Assembly (NCBI GenBank): GCA_017645785.1
Contig: JAGCNW010000010.1
Location: forward strand, 62,001 to 126,000
Length of the DNA: 64,000 nucleotides
From: Treponema sp.
GTDB lineage: Bacteria > Spirochaetota > Spirochaetia > Treponematales > Treponemataceae
Direction: 5' to 3'
Below the pieces are notes generated by a model that worked only from the letters and a program-made list of their open reading frames with translations, did not search any database and was not told the DNA's origin. This document shows, in pieces, positions 1-7,935 of this stretch (the stretch's first letter is position 1; every line of letters starts with the position of its first letter). Position numbers and translations under genes: made by a program.

Positions 1-507
1 GTCAGTGTTGGCCAAAAGAGAAATCGGCTGGCTGAAAATTTGGAAGGTCGATCCGTTGATGGTATTGATTCCGCTAAAGGTTCCCGTCTCTGTGTACCTC
101 AAGCTTTGTTCTACCGAAGCGTTCACGCGCCTTTCGCGCACAACCTCGATTTTGTTTTCCAAAAGAATTCCGCCGTAGCCCGACTCAAGCGCGAACTGCC
201 ATTGCTCAAGCGCGGTGCCTTCCATTCCGGCGCGGTAATAGGACTTTCCCAACCAGTCCAAAATCAATTTTTCGTCGGGCAAATAAGAAAGCGCTTTTTC
301 AAACTGAATGATCGCGTCGTTAAAAAAGCCCCTGTAGTAGGACTGGACTCCCCGCCTAAATTCTTCTTCCGCAAATCCTGCCTCGACGCTTCTCTGCAAT
401 CCGGAGACGTTCCCCGCGTCGTCAAAAAGATGCTCGGCCAACTTTTGCGAAAAGCCCGCGGAAGCGAAGATAAAAATTACTGTTAAAAAAGATAATAGTT
501 TTTTCAT
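1..507 (-). CDS. Exported TPR-type protein, C-terminus outside window
   Basis: Reading frame open from an ATG at 507 to the window edge (169 codons, no stop reached). The product begins with a typical signal peptide (two lysines, hydrophobic core, cleavage near SAGFSQ), then a stretch resembling one or two tetratricopeptide repeats (roughly residues 50-110, with FNDAIIQFEKAL and a following helix pair). The start overlaps the stop of the upstream TPR gene as ATGA, so translation is probably coupled; a GAGGG lies upstream inside that gene. Treponemes encode many periplasmic TPR proteins, and nothing more specific can be said from the visible part. Confidence 0.75.
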   Translation of the reverse strand, partial: MKKLLSFLTVIFIFASAGFSQKLAEHLFDDAGNVSGLQRSVEAGFAEEEFRRGVQSYYRGFFNDAIIQFEKALSYLPDEKLILDWLGKSYYRAGMEGTALEQWQFALESGYGGILLENKIEVVRERRVNASVEQSLRYTETGTFSGINTINGSTFQIFSQPISLLANTD

Positions 508-1190
508 CTGTGGTCAGCCCTCGCATTCGCCAATGTGTTAAGGTGCTTTTGTATCTCAACGTTTTCGGGAAGCTTCTCTTCCGCTTGCTTTAAATATTTT
601 CCAGCCTCTTCCAAAAGGCCAAGCTTGTAGTAAACCCAGCCCAATGAATCAAGGCAAGCGGGATTTTGCGGAGAGTTGTCTACGGCCTTTTTGCAATAGC
701 CCAAGGCTCGCGTCAACTCGCGGCCCTCTTCCGCCAAAACATAGCCCATGCCGTTAAGCGCGGTTACATTGTCCGCGTCCTTTTCAAGCGAGCGTTCGTA
801 GTATTCAAGGCATTTGTCTATGTCGCGGTTTTCCCAAGAAATGAAGGCAAGCGAGGCCAATACGTCGGCGCTCTTGTAGCCGGTTTCCAAAAGTTTGTTG
901 AGCTCAAAGTCGGCGAGGCGCTTGCGGCCGCTCTTTACGTAAATGATTGCCAAAAGGTATCTGCACTGCAAAACGCGCTGGTAGTCTTTTCCGCCGGTTA
1001 CGACTTGTTCGATGTACATGAGGGCGTCGTCGTATTTTCCAAGACGAGCGTAGCACAAGCCTATGTAGTAGGCCAACTCAAAATTGTCGGCTCCGCTGTC
1101 GTCGGGCAGCGCCAAAAAGAAGGCAAGCGCGTCCGCGAATTTCTTTTGAACGTATAGACTGATTCCGTCTGAAAGAACTGAATTTTCCAT
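504..1190 (-). CDS. TPR repeat protein
   Basis: Protein of 228 residues made almost wholly of tetratricopeptide repeats; helix pairs with the usual A/G-x-x-x-Y/L spacing recur every 34 residues or so (for example around LGKYDDALMYIEQ, DIDKCLEYYERSLEKDADN and LGLLEEAGKYLKQAEEKLPEN). There is no signal peptide when translation starts at the ATG at 1190, which is preceded by a strong GGGAGGAATTA ribosome site; a longer frame reaching 1241 lacks such a site. It probably acts as a cytoplasmic scaffold. It lies 34 bases downstream of surE and overlaps the following exported TPR gene by four bases, so all are likely one operon. Confidence 0.85.
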   Translation of the reverse strand: MENSVLSDGISLYVQKKFADALAFFLALPDDSGADNFELAYYIGLCYARLGKYDDALMYIEQVVTGGKDYQRVLQCRYLLAIIYVKSGRKRLADFELNKLLETGYKSADVLASLAFISWENRDIDKCLEYYERSLEKDADNVTALNGMGYVLAEEGRELTRALGYCKKAVDNSPQNPACLDSLGWVYYKLGLLEEAGKYLKQAEEKLPENVEIQKHLNTLANARADHR

Positions 1191-1224
1191 TAATTCCTCC
1201 CGCCCATATTCACCCACCAATAGT

Positions 1225-2016
1225 TTACACCTTAAATTCAATTCCGTCTAGTGTCGGAACGGCCGACGGCTCCGCGCAAACCCTGGTGACAGCCGCAAAG
1301 CCTTCCACGCACGCGTCATAGTCGGAATACTCCCTGGCGGCGCTGTGAACCCGTCCGCCCAAAAAAGTCCGCTCGTAAAGGCCGCCGCCCAAATCTTTTA
1401 AGACAACCTTGTCGTCTATGTATTCCCTAAAGGAGACGCCGCAAAAGCGTCCGCCCTTGTAGGCCTTGTCTTGCGCCATTCCGTTGACGTTGACAAAGGC
1501 GCATCGCTCTTGGGGCATTTTGCCCTTTGGCGCGACGGCGGCCAGCTTGGCCAAGGCCTTTAAATTTTTGGCCGCAAAATCCGCCATGGCGTTGTAGTCG
1601 TTTTCGCTTTCGCTTCCGACAATTTCGTCGCCGGGCCACATCACGCTCAGCGCGACGCTTGGGATTCCCATCAAAACGCCTTGCCTTGCCGCTCCGCAAG
1701 TTCCTGAATACAAAATGTCAAGGCCAATGTTGGGCCCGCGGTTTATGCCAGACAATATCATGTCCGGCTTTTCAAAGACCTTTCCGTGAATGGCTGTCAT
1801 GACGCAATCGGCGGGAGAGCCTTCGCAAGCCCACAAGCCTTCGTCAAGCTCGCGGACTTTCATTCCCTTTCCCATGTGAATGCTCTGGCTCGTTCCGCTT
1901 TGGTTGGTGGCGGGCGCCATCATGAAAACCTCGTGGTTGTCGTCCAACAAGCGCTCGCGCAAAACATTTATTCCAGGAGCGTCGTATCCGTCGTCATTGG
2001 TCAAAAGAATTCTCAC
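1225..2016 (-). CDS. surE: 5'/3'-nucleotidase SurE
   Basis: Survival protein E family, a metal-dependent phosphatase of nucleoside monophosphates and short polyphosphates. The 263-residue product has the family layout: N-terminal ILLTNDDG with the two metal-binding aspartates, the NQSGTS loop supplying the ligand serine, and SGINRGPN with the ligand asparagine. Length fits the family (about 250-270). The start codon is GTG at 2016, sharing one base with the TAG stop of the upstream GHMP kinase, so the two are co-transcribed and probably translationally coupled. SurE is usually linked to stress and stationary-phase nucleotide balance. Confidence 0.95.
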   Translation of the reverse strand: MRILLTNDDGYDAPGINVLRERLLDDNHEVFMMAPATNQSGTSQSIHMGKGMKVRELDEGLWACEGSPADCVMTAIHGKVFEKPDMILSGINRGPNIGLDILYSGTCGAARQGVLMGIPSVALSVMWPGDEIVGSESENDYNAMADFAAKNLKALAKLAAVAPKGKMPQERCAFVNVNGMAQDKAYKGGRFCGVSFREYIDDKVVLKDLGGGLYERTFLGGRVHSAAREYSDYDACVEGFAAVTRVCAEPSAVPTLDGIEFKV

Positions 2017-3209
2017 TAGAGCCGCACCTGATGGGCGCCCTTCGCGGGCTTGACTTCAAAGGTCTCGGCCTCAAAGCCGAAAATTCTGGAATACTCGTCG
2101 AGCTTTTTGCGGTAGACTTCTTCGTCGCTGTTGCGGATAATCGCGTACAGGCAGCGGCCAAAGCCCTTTCCTGTAATGCGGCCGCAAGTTACGGGCTCGC
2201 GAATGTCGACAAGGTTGGGCTCCAGCTCGCCGACGCGCTTCAAGATCCAGTCAATCTCGGGACAAGAGAGCTTGTAGTTTTCCTGCAAGAGCTTGTGGCT
2301 GTTGTTGACGGCCCTGGCGAATTTTGTGAACTTGCCTTTTTTGATTCCGTCAAGCGCGTCCAAAATCAAGCCGTGCTCGTAAATTATGTAAAGAAGTTTT
2401 TGCCTCATGTCTTCGCTTACGACAGAGAGCATTTCGTTTACGTTGGTCGGATTTGTGTCGTAAACCCAGCCGCCGGGAACGCCCTTCTTGCGCTCCTTTA
2501 AGTCGCCCAACAAAAGAGCGTGCTCAGGCTCGCGGATTTCGTCCTCGTTCCAAATTGAAAAGCGGGGAACCTTTGCGTCTGTCAAAAGAATTTTGTAGCC
2601 GCTAAAGTCGAACGGAATGTTTTCGTAAGTTTGCTTGCCGTAATCGGTCAAAATCATCGAGCCCGGCTCTGAATAAAGCGCGGCGAAATTGTCGGCGATC
2701 AAATTTCTTGTCTTGAGGAAAAGGCGGTTTCCTATGTCCAAGGCCTGCAAAAGTTGGGAGTCCTCGCAATTGATTTTTTGCGCCTTTTTAATGGCCAAAG
2801 CGGTTCCAGCCTTGATGGCGGAGGTGATTCCAAAGCCGGCGGAAGGAAGAATCTCCGAATAAACGGTAAAGTCCATTCCGCGCAAGTCAAAGCCGCACGA
2901 AAGGAAGCCGTAGACGACGGCTTTTAGAATGTTGGCCCAGCGGTCCTCTTTTTTTACCTTGAGGTTTGTAAGGTCGGCCTTCTTGCGTTCCTTGAGCTGG
3001 ACAAAATGAAATTTAAGCGTCGTGTCGTCCCGCAAAGAAACGGCGACGTAAACCGGAATGTTGACCGCCATCGAAAGGGTCTTGTCCTTAAAAAACCAGC
3101 AGGAATGCTCCCCCATCAAATGAAAGCGGCCCGGCGTTGAAATGACGACTTTTGGATTTTCTCCGTATTCCTTTTTATGCGCAGCGTAGATATCTTTTGT
3201 TGTAGCCAT
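2016..3209 (-). CDS. GHMP kinase, galactokinase-like, substrate uncertain
   Basis: A 397-residue GHMP-superfamily sugar kinase. Motif 1 is PGRFHLMGEH near residue 30, the glycine-rich phosphate loop is LPSAGFGITSA, the catalytic-aspartate segment reads IADNFAAL (compare MDQFASL in galactokinase), and motif 3 is GKGFGRC. The galactose-contacting aspartate that follows GEH in true galactokinases (GEHTDY) is replaced here (GEHSCW), and the phosphate loop lacks the usual serine run, so the sugar is unlikely to be ordinary galactose. The start was set at the ATG at 3209 behind GGTGG; a GTG at 3218 is also in frame. It is the first gene of a minus-strand operon running into surE. Confidence 0.75.
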   Translation of the reverse strand: MATTKDIYAAHKKEYGENPKVVISTPGRFHLMGEHSCWFFKDKTLSMAVNIPVYVAVSLRDDTTLKFHFVQLKERKKADLTNLKVKKEDRWANILKAVVYGFLSCGFDLRGMDFTVYSEILPSAGFGITSAIKAGTALAIKKAQKINCEDSQLLQALDIGNRLFLKTRNLIADNFAALYSEPGSMILTDYGKQTYENIPFDFSGYKILLTDAKVPRFSIWNEDEIREPEHALLLGDLKERKKGVPGGWVYDTNPTNVNEMLSVVSEDMRQKLLYIIYEHGLILDALDGIKKGKFTKFARAVNNSHKLLQENYKLSCPEIDWILKRVGELEPNLVDIREPVTCGRITGKGFGRCLYAIIRNSDEEVYRKKLDEYSRIFGFEAETFEVKPAKGAHQVRL

Positions 3210-3244
3210 GAATTCCACCCATCTATATTAAATCTTTTTTTATA

Positions 3245-3273
3245 TTGAACAAATGTCAAAAATACAATAAAAT
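3245..3273 (+). promoter_or_regulatory. Promoter of lnt with near-leaderless start
   Basis: TTGAAC (3245-3250), 17-base spacer, TAAAAT (3268-3273). A second possible -10, TATTAT, sits at 3273-3278, exactly six bases before the lnt ATG at 3285. There is no Shine-Dalgarno sequence. The remaining bases of 3210-3284 hold the divergent promoter of the GHMP kinase operon but no gene. Confidence 0.6.
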
Positions 3274-3284
3274 ATTATATCACA

Positions 3285-5039
3285 ATGACGTTAATTTTTC
3301 AAGTTATTTGCGCTCTTTTTTCAGGAATAATGTCCGCGCTCTCAATGCCAAACGAAATTTTTCACTTTGGCTCCCCCGTCATTGCCTTTTTTGCTCTAGT
3401 TCCCCTGTATTTAGCCGTCAAAAAGGCCAAATCATACAAAGTTTGCGCCCTTTTGTTCGCCATCGACGCGCTTGCGACGCACCTGCTGTCCAGCTACTGG
3501 CTGGCCAACTTCAAGGACTTCGCCATTTTCACCCTGGGAGCGTCAGCCTTTGGAACCGCCTGCATCGAGGCGATGGCCGCCTGCCTCTTTTTCTTTCCTT
3601 TCGCGGGAACGGAACCAGGCCTAAAAATTGGCGGCAAAAAGCGCTGCATGGAAGCCTTTAGGCCCCTGCACTTCGCGGCGGTCAGGGTGGCCTACGAATG
3701 GGCCAAGTCCACAGGCTTTTTGGCATACCCTTGGGGCGTTCTTTCCATGGGAGCCTTTAACGACAAGGCCCTCTTGCAGTCCGCCGACATTTTTGGAACG
3801 TATGGCATAACATTTTTGATGGCTTTTTTTGCCGCCTGCGCCGCGGAATTTGCCCTAACTTTCAATAAATTCAATTTTTCGCTCAAAAATTCCTTCCAAA
3901 ATGCTAAATTTGACCTTATTTGCCATGCAAAATGCCTTGTACTTTGCTTAATTTTGATTTTTGCCTATGGAACGTTCAAGCTTAACCAAAAAAGCCCAGT
4001 CCAAAAGGTCTTGAACGCGGTTCTTGTCCAGCAAAACATGGACCCCTGGGCCAGCGACGACGACCTAGAAAGCATCGCCAAGTCAATCGCCCTCTCAAAG
4101 AAAGGCCTTGAGGAATTTGAGGCCATGGGAAAAAAGGCGGACTTGGTCGTTTGGAGCGAGGCCGTCTTGCGCTACGCCATTCCGCACTCTTTGGGCCGCT
4201 ACAACTACGTTCCCCCAGAAGAAAGCCTTTTTTCTTTTATAGAAAGCGCCGGCGTTCCCTTTGTGATCGGAGGCCCCTACATCAACAGGTCGAATGACGG
4301 AGAGGACAAAAAGATGTACAACGCGGCCTTGGTCTTTGACAATGCCGCGGCCTTGAGAGGCTATTACGCCAAGAGCCATTTGGTTCCTTTTGCCGAAGTG
4401 ATTCCCTTTGTCGAATATGACTTTGTGAAGAACGCGATGGAAAGGCTCGTGGGATTTTCTAACGGCTGGAATCCAGGAAAGCGCATTGTTCTCTTTGACT
4501 TTAAGGCGCAGGCAAGCCCCGAGTCTGACCAGCCGATAATCCACGACCTTACAAAGGACGCGGCCGAGGAAGCCGCAAAATCCCTGGCCGCAAGAACCGC
4601 GATTCCAATTTGCTTTGAGGACGCCTTTCCCGACACTTGCGGGCCCTTCCACCAGGCCGGCGCGGAGCTCTTTTTGAACATAACCGACGACTCTTGGTCA
4701 AAGACCAAGTCAGCCGAATGGCAGCACTTTGTCGTGGCCGCCTTCCGCGCCGTTGAATACAGGACAACGCTGGCCCGCTCAACCAACGCGGGCTTTACCG
4801 CCGTCGTGGACGACAAGGGCCGCGTTTTGCAAAGCATTCCGCTTTTTGAGGACGGCTATCTTTGCGCGCAGATTCCGATTTACCAGCGCCGCTCCACAAT
4901 CTACTCAGAATACGGAAACTGGTTCGCGGGCCTTGTGATCTTTTTGGTCTTTGCCATCGCCTTCTTCAAGGCGCTTGAGCTAAGGCCTCCAAAACTCCGC
5001 GACCTTATTATTGAAGAGTTGCTTAAAATTGAATTCTAG
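3285..5039 (+). CDS. lnt: Apolipoprotein N-acyltransferase
   Basis: Transfers the third acyl chain onto the N-terminal cysteine of lipoproteins in the inner membrane, the step that normally precedes Lol sorting. The 584-residue protein has an N-terminal multi-helix membrane part (about residues 1-230) followed by a carbon-nitrogen hydrolase domain with the Glu-Lys-Cys triad visible in WSEAVLRY, YAKSHLVPF and PICFEDAFP, and a C-terminal membrane helix (FAGLVIFLVFAIAFF). The product is somewhat longer than E. coli Lnt (512) because of a longer loop before the catalytic cysteine. It is a single-gene unit ended by a hairpin terminator. No ribosome-binding site precedes the ATG. Confidence 0.95.
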   Translation: MTLIFQVICALFSGIMSALSMPNEIFHFGSPVIAFFALVPLYLAVKKAKSYKVCALLFAIDALATHLLSSYWLANFKDFAIFTLGASAFGTACIEAMAACLFFFPFAGTEPGLKIGGKKRCMEAFRPLHFAAVRVAYEWAKSTGFLAYPWGVLSMGAFNDKALLQSADIFGTYGITFLMAFFAACAAEFALTFNKFNFSLKNSFQNAKFDLICHAKCLVLCLILIFAYGTFKLNQKSPVQKVLNAVLVQQNMDPWASDDDLESIAKSIALSKKGLEEFEAMGKKADLVVWSEAVLRYAIPHSLGRYNYVPPEESLFSFIESAGVPFVIGGPYINRSNDGEDKKMYNAALVFDNAAALRGYYAKSHLVPFAEVIPFVEYDFVKNAMERLVGFSNGWNPGKRIVLFDFKAQASPESDQPIIHDLTKDAAEEAAKSLAARTAIPICFEDAFPDTCGPFHQAGAELFLNITDDSWSKTKSAEWQHFVVAAFRAVEYRTTLARSTNAGFTAVVDDKGRVLQSIPLFEDGYLCAQIPIYQRRSTIYSEYGNWFAGLVIFLVFAIAFFKALELRPPKLRDLIIEELLKIEF

Positions 5040-5059
5040 CTTCAAGATCTTCTCGCTGA

Positions 5060-5081
5060 CCGCAGCCGTTGCGGCTTTTTT
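5060..5081 (+). terminator. Rho-independent terminator of lnt
   Basis: Five-base GC stem CCGCA/TGCGG (5060-5064 with 5070-5074) with a five-base loop, followed by a run of T at 5076-5081. It lies 20 bases past the lnt stop and just before the promoter of the next gene. Confidence 0.75.
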
Positions 5082-5084
5082 CGC

Positions 5085-5113
5085 TTGCAAAAATCAATAA
5101 ACGGGCTTATAAT
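5085..5113 (+). promoter_or_regulatory. Promoter of first repeat lipoprotein
   Basis: TTGCAA (5085-5090), exactly 17 bases, then perfect TATAAT (5108-5113). The ATG follows nine bases after the -10 with no Shine-Dalgarno sequence, so the mRNA would start at, or a few bases from, the start codon. Confidence 0.7.
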
Positions 5114-5122
5114 TTTTATATT

Positions 5123-6289
5123 ATGAAAGTTGTCCGAAACATTGCCCATGCCGCTATTTTGGCGGCGGTCGCGGCGACGCTTGTCCTTGTCGCTTGTTCA
5201 AACTCTTCCGACGGATCAATTCCCGCGCCCGTTCCAGTTCTACCGCCCCCCCCTGCGCCGAACGAGCCTGTCGATCCGGCCTTAACCATTCCTCTTACTT
5301 TGGAAGCAGCCGTCGCAGGCGCAACCGTTACCTTCAACAACAAGGCGGCGGGCCATGTCAATTACAAAGTCAACGGCGGAACGGCTCAGACAATCGCTAG
5401 CGGGACATCAAAAGCCATAACGCTTGATAATGTCGGCGACAAGGTACAGTTCTTTGGCGACAACAAGACGTATCAAGGCTCCGGCAGCAGCAATATTGCA
5501 TGCTCCGAAGACTGCTATATTTATGGAAACATAATGAGCCTTATAAAGAGTTCTAATTTTGAAAGTGCGACAACATTAGAAGAAAAATCGACTTTTAGTT
5601 CATTATTCAAAAACAATGCCCACATAAAAAATAAGAATGGCGCCGATTTGCTTTTGCCGGCAACCACTCTGACGGAATCTTGCTACTATGGCATGTTCGA
5701 AGGATGCGCAAACCTTGCCGCCGCACCGATGCTTCCTGCGACAACATTGGCCGAAAGCTGCTACTGCTCCATGTTCGATCATTGTACAAATCTAACAAAA
5801 GCTCCTGAACTGCCGGCGGCAGAAATTTTTTACAACTGCTATGCATACATGTTCTATTTCTGCGAAAATCTTGCAAGCGCGCCGGAGCTTCCTGCAACCG
5901 AGATGAAAGAGATGTGTTACCACACCATGTTCACTGGTTGCAAAAAACTGACCGCGGCTCCTGCGCTTCCTGCAACAAAGCTGGCAAAAAAATGTTATAC
6001 TACAATGTTCGCCCTTTGCGAAAATCTCGAAAGCGCGCCAGAGCTTCCTGCCGAAACTTTGGTAGAAGGATGCTACTCTTCCATGTTCCTAAATTGCGCA
6101 AAGCTTTCCAGCGTAACATGCTTGGCAACAGACATTTCCGCCCTAGACTGTACAAACAATTGGCTTAGTGACGTGGCTCTGACAGGAACATTCAAAAAGG
6201 CGACCGGCATGACCGCTTGGCAGATTGGCTCCTATAACGGTATTCCCAGCGGCTGGACAATCGAGGACTACCAGCCCTCGCAACAATAA
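5123..6289 (+). CDS. BspA/TpLRR-type repeat lipoprotein 1
   Basis: 388-residue surface-type lipoprotein. A signal peptide ends in the lipobox LVAC (about residue 25), followed by a proline-rich linker (PAPVPVLPPPPAPNEP), a small beta domain (about 55-130) and six tandem 26-residue leucine-rich repeats of the form LPATxLxxxCYxxMFxxCxxLxxAP, then a short C-terminal cap. Each repeat carries two cysteines at fixed positions. Proteins of this class in Treponema and Bacteroidetes are cell-surface adhesins or sensors; the ligand here is unknown. The ATG at 5123 was chosen because it starts the signal peptide and lies just behind the promoter; a longer upstream frame has no support. Its paralogue follows directly. 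Confidence 0.9.
   Translation: MKVVRNIAHAAILAAVAATLVLVACSNSSDGSIPAPVPVLPPPPAPNEPVDPALTIPLTLEAAVAGATVTFNNKAAGHVNYKVNGGTAQTIASGTSKAITLDNVGDKVQFFGDNKTYQGSGSSNIACSEDCYIYGNIMSLIKSSNFESATTLEEKSTFSSLFKNNAHIKNKNGADLLLPATTLTESCYYGMFEGCANLAAAPMLPATTLAESCYCSMFDHCTNLTKAPELPAAEIFYNCYAYMFYFCENLASAPELPATEMKEMCYHTMFTGCKKLTAAPALPATKLAKKCYTTMFALCENLESAPELPAETLVEGCYSSMFLNCAKLSSVTCLATDISALDCTNNWLSDVALTGTFKKATGMTAWQIGSYNGIPSGWTIEDYQPSQQ
5654..6121 (+). repeat. Six tandem 78-bp coding repeats
   Basis: Six consecutive units of exactly 78 bp (26 codons), each beginning with a codon pair for Leu-Pro and containing Cys at repeat positions 10 and 18. The last unit diverges at its end (SVTC in place of APx). The units are diverged at DNA level, so this is an old protein repeat rather than a recent slippage tract. 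Confidence 0.9.
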
Positions 6290-6352
6290 ACGCTTCGGGG
6301 GCTCGCCTCCGTTCCGCAAATAAAACAAAAAGAGAGGTTATATTAAAACATT

Positions 6353-7549
6353 ATGAAAGTTGTCCGAAACATTGCCCATGCCGCTATTTTGGCGGCGGTC
6401 GCGGCGACGCTTTTATTCGCCGCTTGTTCAAACTCTTCCGACGGCACAATTCCCGCGCCCGTTCCAGTTCTACCGCAAACCCCTGCGCCGAACGAGCCCG
6501 CTCCGCAAACGCAGGCGGAGGAGCCTGTCGATCCGGCCTTAACCATTCCTCTTACTTTGGAAGCCGCCGCCGCCAACGCGGTCGTAACCTTTGACAACAA
6601 GGCCGCAGGCCCCGTCACCTACAAGGTCAACGGTGGAGAGGCGCAAACAATCGAAAACGGCAAGTCAAAAGACATCACGCTTGCCGCTGTCGGCGACAAG
6701 GTGGAGTTTTGGGGAGACAACAAGACATATTATCCTGTCGAATCATTGGGATCAAGAGTAAAAATTTCAAAAGATTGCTATATTTATGGAAATATTATGA
6801 GCCTTGTTAAGAGCGAAAATTTTGAGAGTGCAAGAACACTTGAAGAGCCAAGAACATTTTCATGTTTGTTCATGGATGGCTCTAATAATAGAGGTCTCCT
6901 TAAAAACAAGGATGGAATTGATTTGTTATTGCCGGCTACCACACTGACGGATTCCTGTTATTTATATATGTTTTCTTACTGCAAAGGACTGACGCGAGCA
7001 CCAGCTTTGCCAGCAACTACGCTAACAACAGATTGTTACACATGTATGTTCGAAGACTGTACAAGCTTGACTTCCGCTCCAAGTCTTCCCGCAACCACGA
7101 TGAAACCAGCTTGTTACAGCGGCATGTTCAGTAACTGCCAGAGCCTTACAAAAGCGCCAGACCTTCCCGCAACCGTGTTAGCAAAATCTTGCTACGATAG
7201 CATGTTTGCCGCCTGTATAAGCCTGACCAGCGCGCCAAGCCTTCCCGCCACCACTTTGGAGAAAGGCTGCTACAATAATATGTTTCTCGCCTGTCAAAGT
7301 CTGACCAGCGTACCATCGCTTCCTGCCACCACGCTGGCAGAAGGTTGCTACGGATCCATGTTCAAAAGATGTACAAGCCTTAACAGCGTAACTTGCCTTG
7401 CGACGGATATTTCCGCAAGCAACTGTACGACAGACTGGCTTTTAGGCGTTGCCGCCACCGGCACGTTCACCAAGGCTGATGGCATGACAGGCTGGCCTAC
7501 AAATAGCGCAAGCGGCATTCCAAGCAATTGGACGGTAAACAACAAATGA
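6353..7549 (+). CDS. BspA/TpLRR-type repeat lipoprotein 2
   Basis: 398-residue paralogue of the preceding lipoprotein. The first 20 residues are identical, the lipobox is FAAC, the linker is longer (an added PAPQTQAEE segment), and the same small beta domain, six 26-residue CY/MF/C leucine-rich repeats and C-terminal cap follow. The DNA encoding the signal peptide is almost unchanged between the copies while the repeats differ clearly, which suggests a tandem duplication followed by divergence of the exposed repeats or by recombination. The 63-base gap from copy 1 has no clear terminator, so co-transcription is possible. Its TGA stop overlaps the ATG of the antitoxin-like gene that follows. 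Confidence 0.9.
   Translation: MKVVRNIAHAAILAAVAATLLFAACSNSSDGTIPAPVPVLPQTPAPNEPAPQTQAEEPVDPALTIPLTLEAAAANAVVTFDNKAAGPVTYKVNGGEAQTIENGKSKDITLAAVGDKVEFWGDNKTYYPVESLGSRVKISKDCYIYGNIMSLVKSENFESARTLEEPRTFSCLFMDGSNNRGLLKNKDGIDLLLPATTLTDSCYLYMFSYCKGLTRAPALPATTLTTDCYTCMFEDCTSLTSAPSLPATTMKPACYSGMFSNCQSLTKAPDLPATVLAKSCYDSMFAACISLTSAPSLPATTLEKGCYNNMFLACQSLTSVPSLPATTLAEGCYGSMFKRCTSLNSVTCLATDISASNCTTDWLLGVAATGTFTKADGMTGWPTNSASGIPSNWTVNNK
6929..7396 (+). repeat. Six tandem 78-bp coding repeats (second copy)
   Basis: Same 26-codon period and same number of units as in the upstream paralogue (5654-6121), again ending in a unit with SVTC. Both genes keep Cys at unit positions 10 and 18 in every repeat. Confidence 0.9.
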
Positions 7550-7818
7550 CGCGAAAACAAACTGGTGCAAGCAATTCTACAACTAAAAGAGTGTCGGAAC
7601 TTAGAAAGAAAATCGACTTATCGGACATACCCGAGATTAAAGACTTTTCAAGCGGCCATTTGCGCAATTGGAAGCCGGCCAAAAAACCTGTTTCGTTCCG
7701 CATTGACCTTGACAATCTTGAGTGGCTTCAAAGCGTAGGAGTAAAGGGCTACCAAAAAAAGATGAACGCTGTAATCAGATGGGCAAAGCAAAACCACTGC
7801 CCCATCGCAACGCTCTAA
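7546..7818 (+). CDS. BrnA-like antitoxin, orphan
   Basis: 90-residue basic protein. The C-terminal half has the BrnA/CopG-like pattern: a beta strand VSFRIDLDNLEWLQS followed by VKGYQKKMNAVIRWAK (compare the GKGYQTRINAVLR core of BrnA). BrnA antitoxins are ribbon-helix-helix repressors that neutralise the RNase-like toxin BrnT, normally encoded just upstream. No BrnT is present here: the upstream neighbour is the repeat lipoprotein, whose TGA overlaps this ATG as ATGA. A TTG at 7528 is a less likely start. It could be a solitary regulator, or an antitoxin left after toxin loss. Confidence 0.7.
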   Translation: MTRKQTGASNSTTKRVSELRKKIDLSDIPEIKDFSSGHLRNWKPAKKPVSFRIDLDNLEWLQSVGVKGYQKKMNAVIRWAKQNHCPIATL

Positions 7819-7847
7819 AAAATTTAAAAAAAAGCGAAAATTTTGCT

Positions 7848-7875
7848 TGCTTTTTATAAAATAGCGTGTTAGAAT
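7848..7875 (+). promoter_or_regulatory. Promoter of nrdR-nrdD operon
   Basis: TTGCTT (7848-7853), 16 bases, TAGAAT (7870-7875). It lies between two NrdR-box-like sites and ahead of nrdR. Confidence 0.55.
7852..7867 (+). promoter_or_regulatory. Candidate upstream NrdR box
   Basis: Weak match to the NrdR box, best in its right half (ATAGCGT). It sits in the promoter spacer and starts 42 bp before the stronger box, about four helical turns, consistent with paired NrdR sites on one DNA face. Confidence 0.35.
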
Positions 7876-7893
7876 AGATTAATTACATAAAAA

Positions 7894-7909
7894 ACGCTAT
7901 ACATAGCGC
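7894..7909 (+). promoter_or_regulatory. Candidate NrdR box
   Basis: Sixteen-base site with a 14-bp palindrome core CGCTAT-AC-ATAGCG, close to the NrdR-box pattern ACACWATATATWGTGT. It is located downstream of the -10 element and 26 bases before nrdR, as expected for autoregulated repression of the reductase genes. Confidence 0.65.
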
Positions 7910-7935
7910 TAATTTTGGGGAATATAGGGGAAAAT

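Noticed and set aside
5654-7396. Regular 78-bp repeats as a CRISPR array
   Set aside because: Units are in frame, encode a leucine-rich repeat and lack unique spacers between identical repeats; no cas genes nearby.
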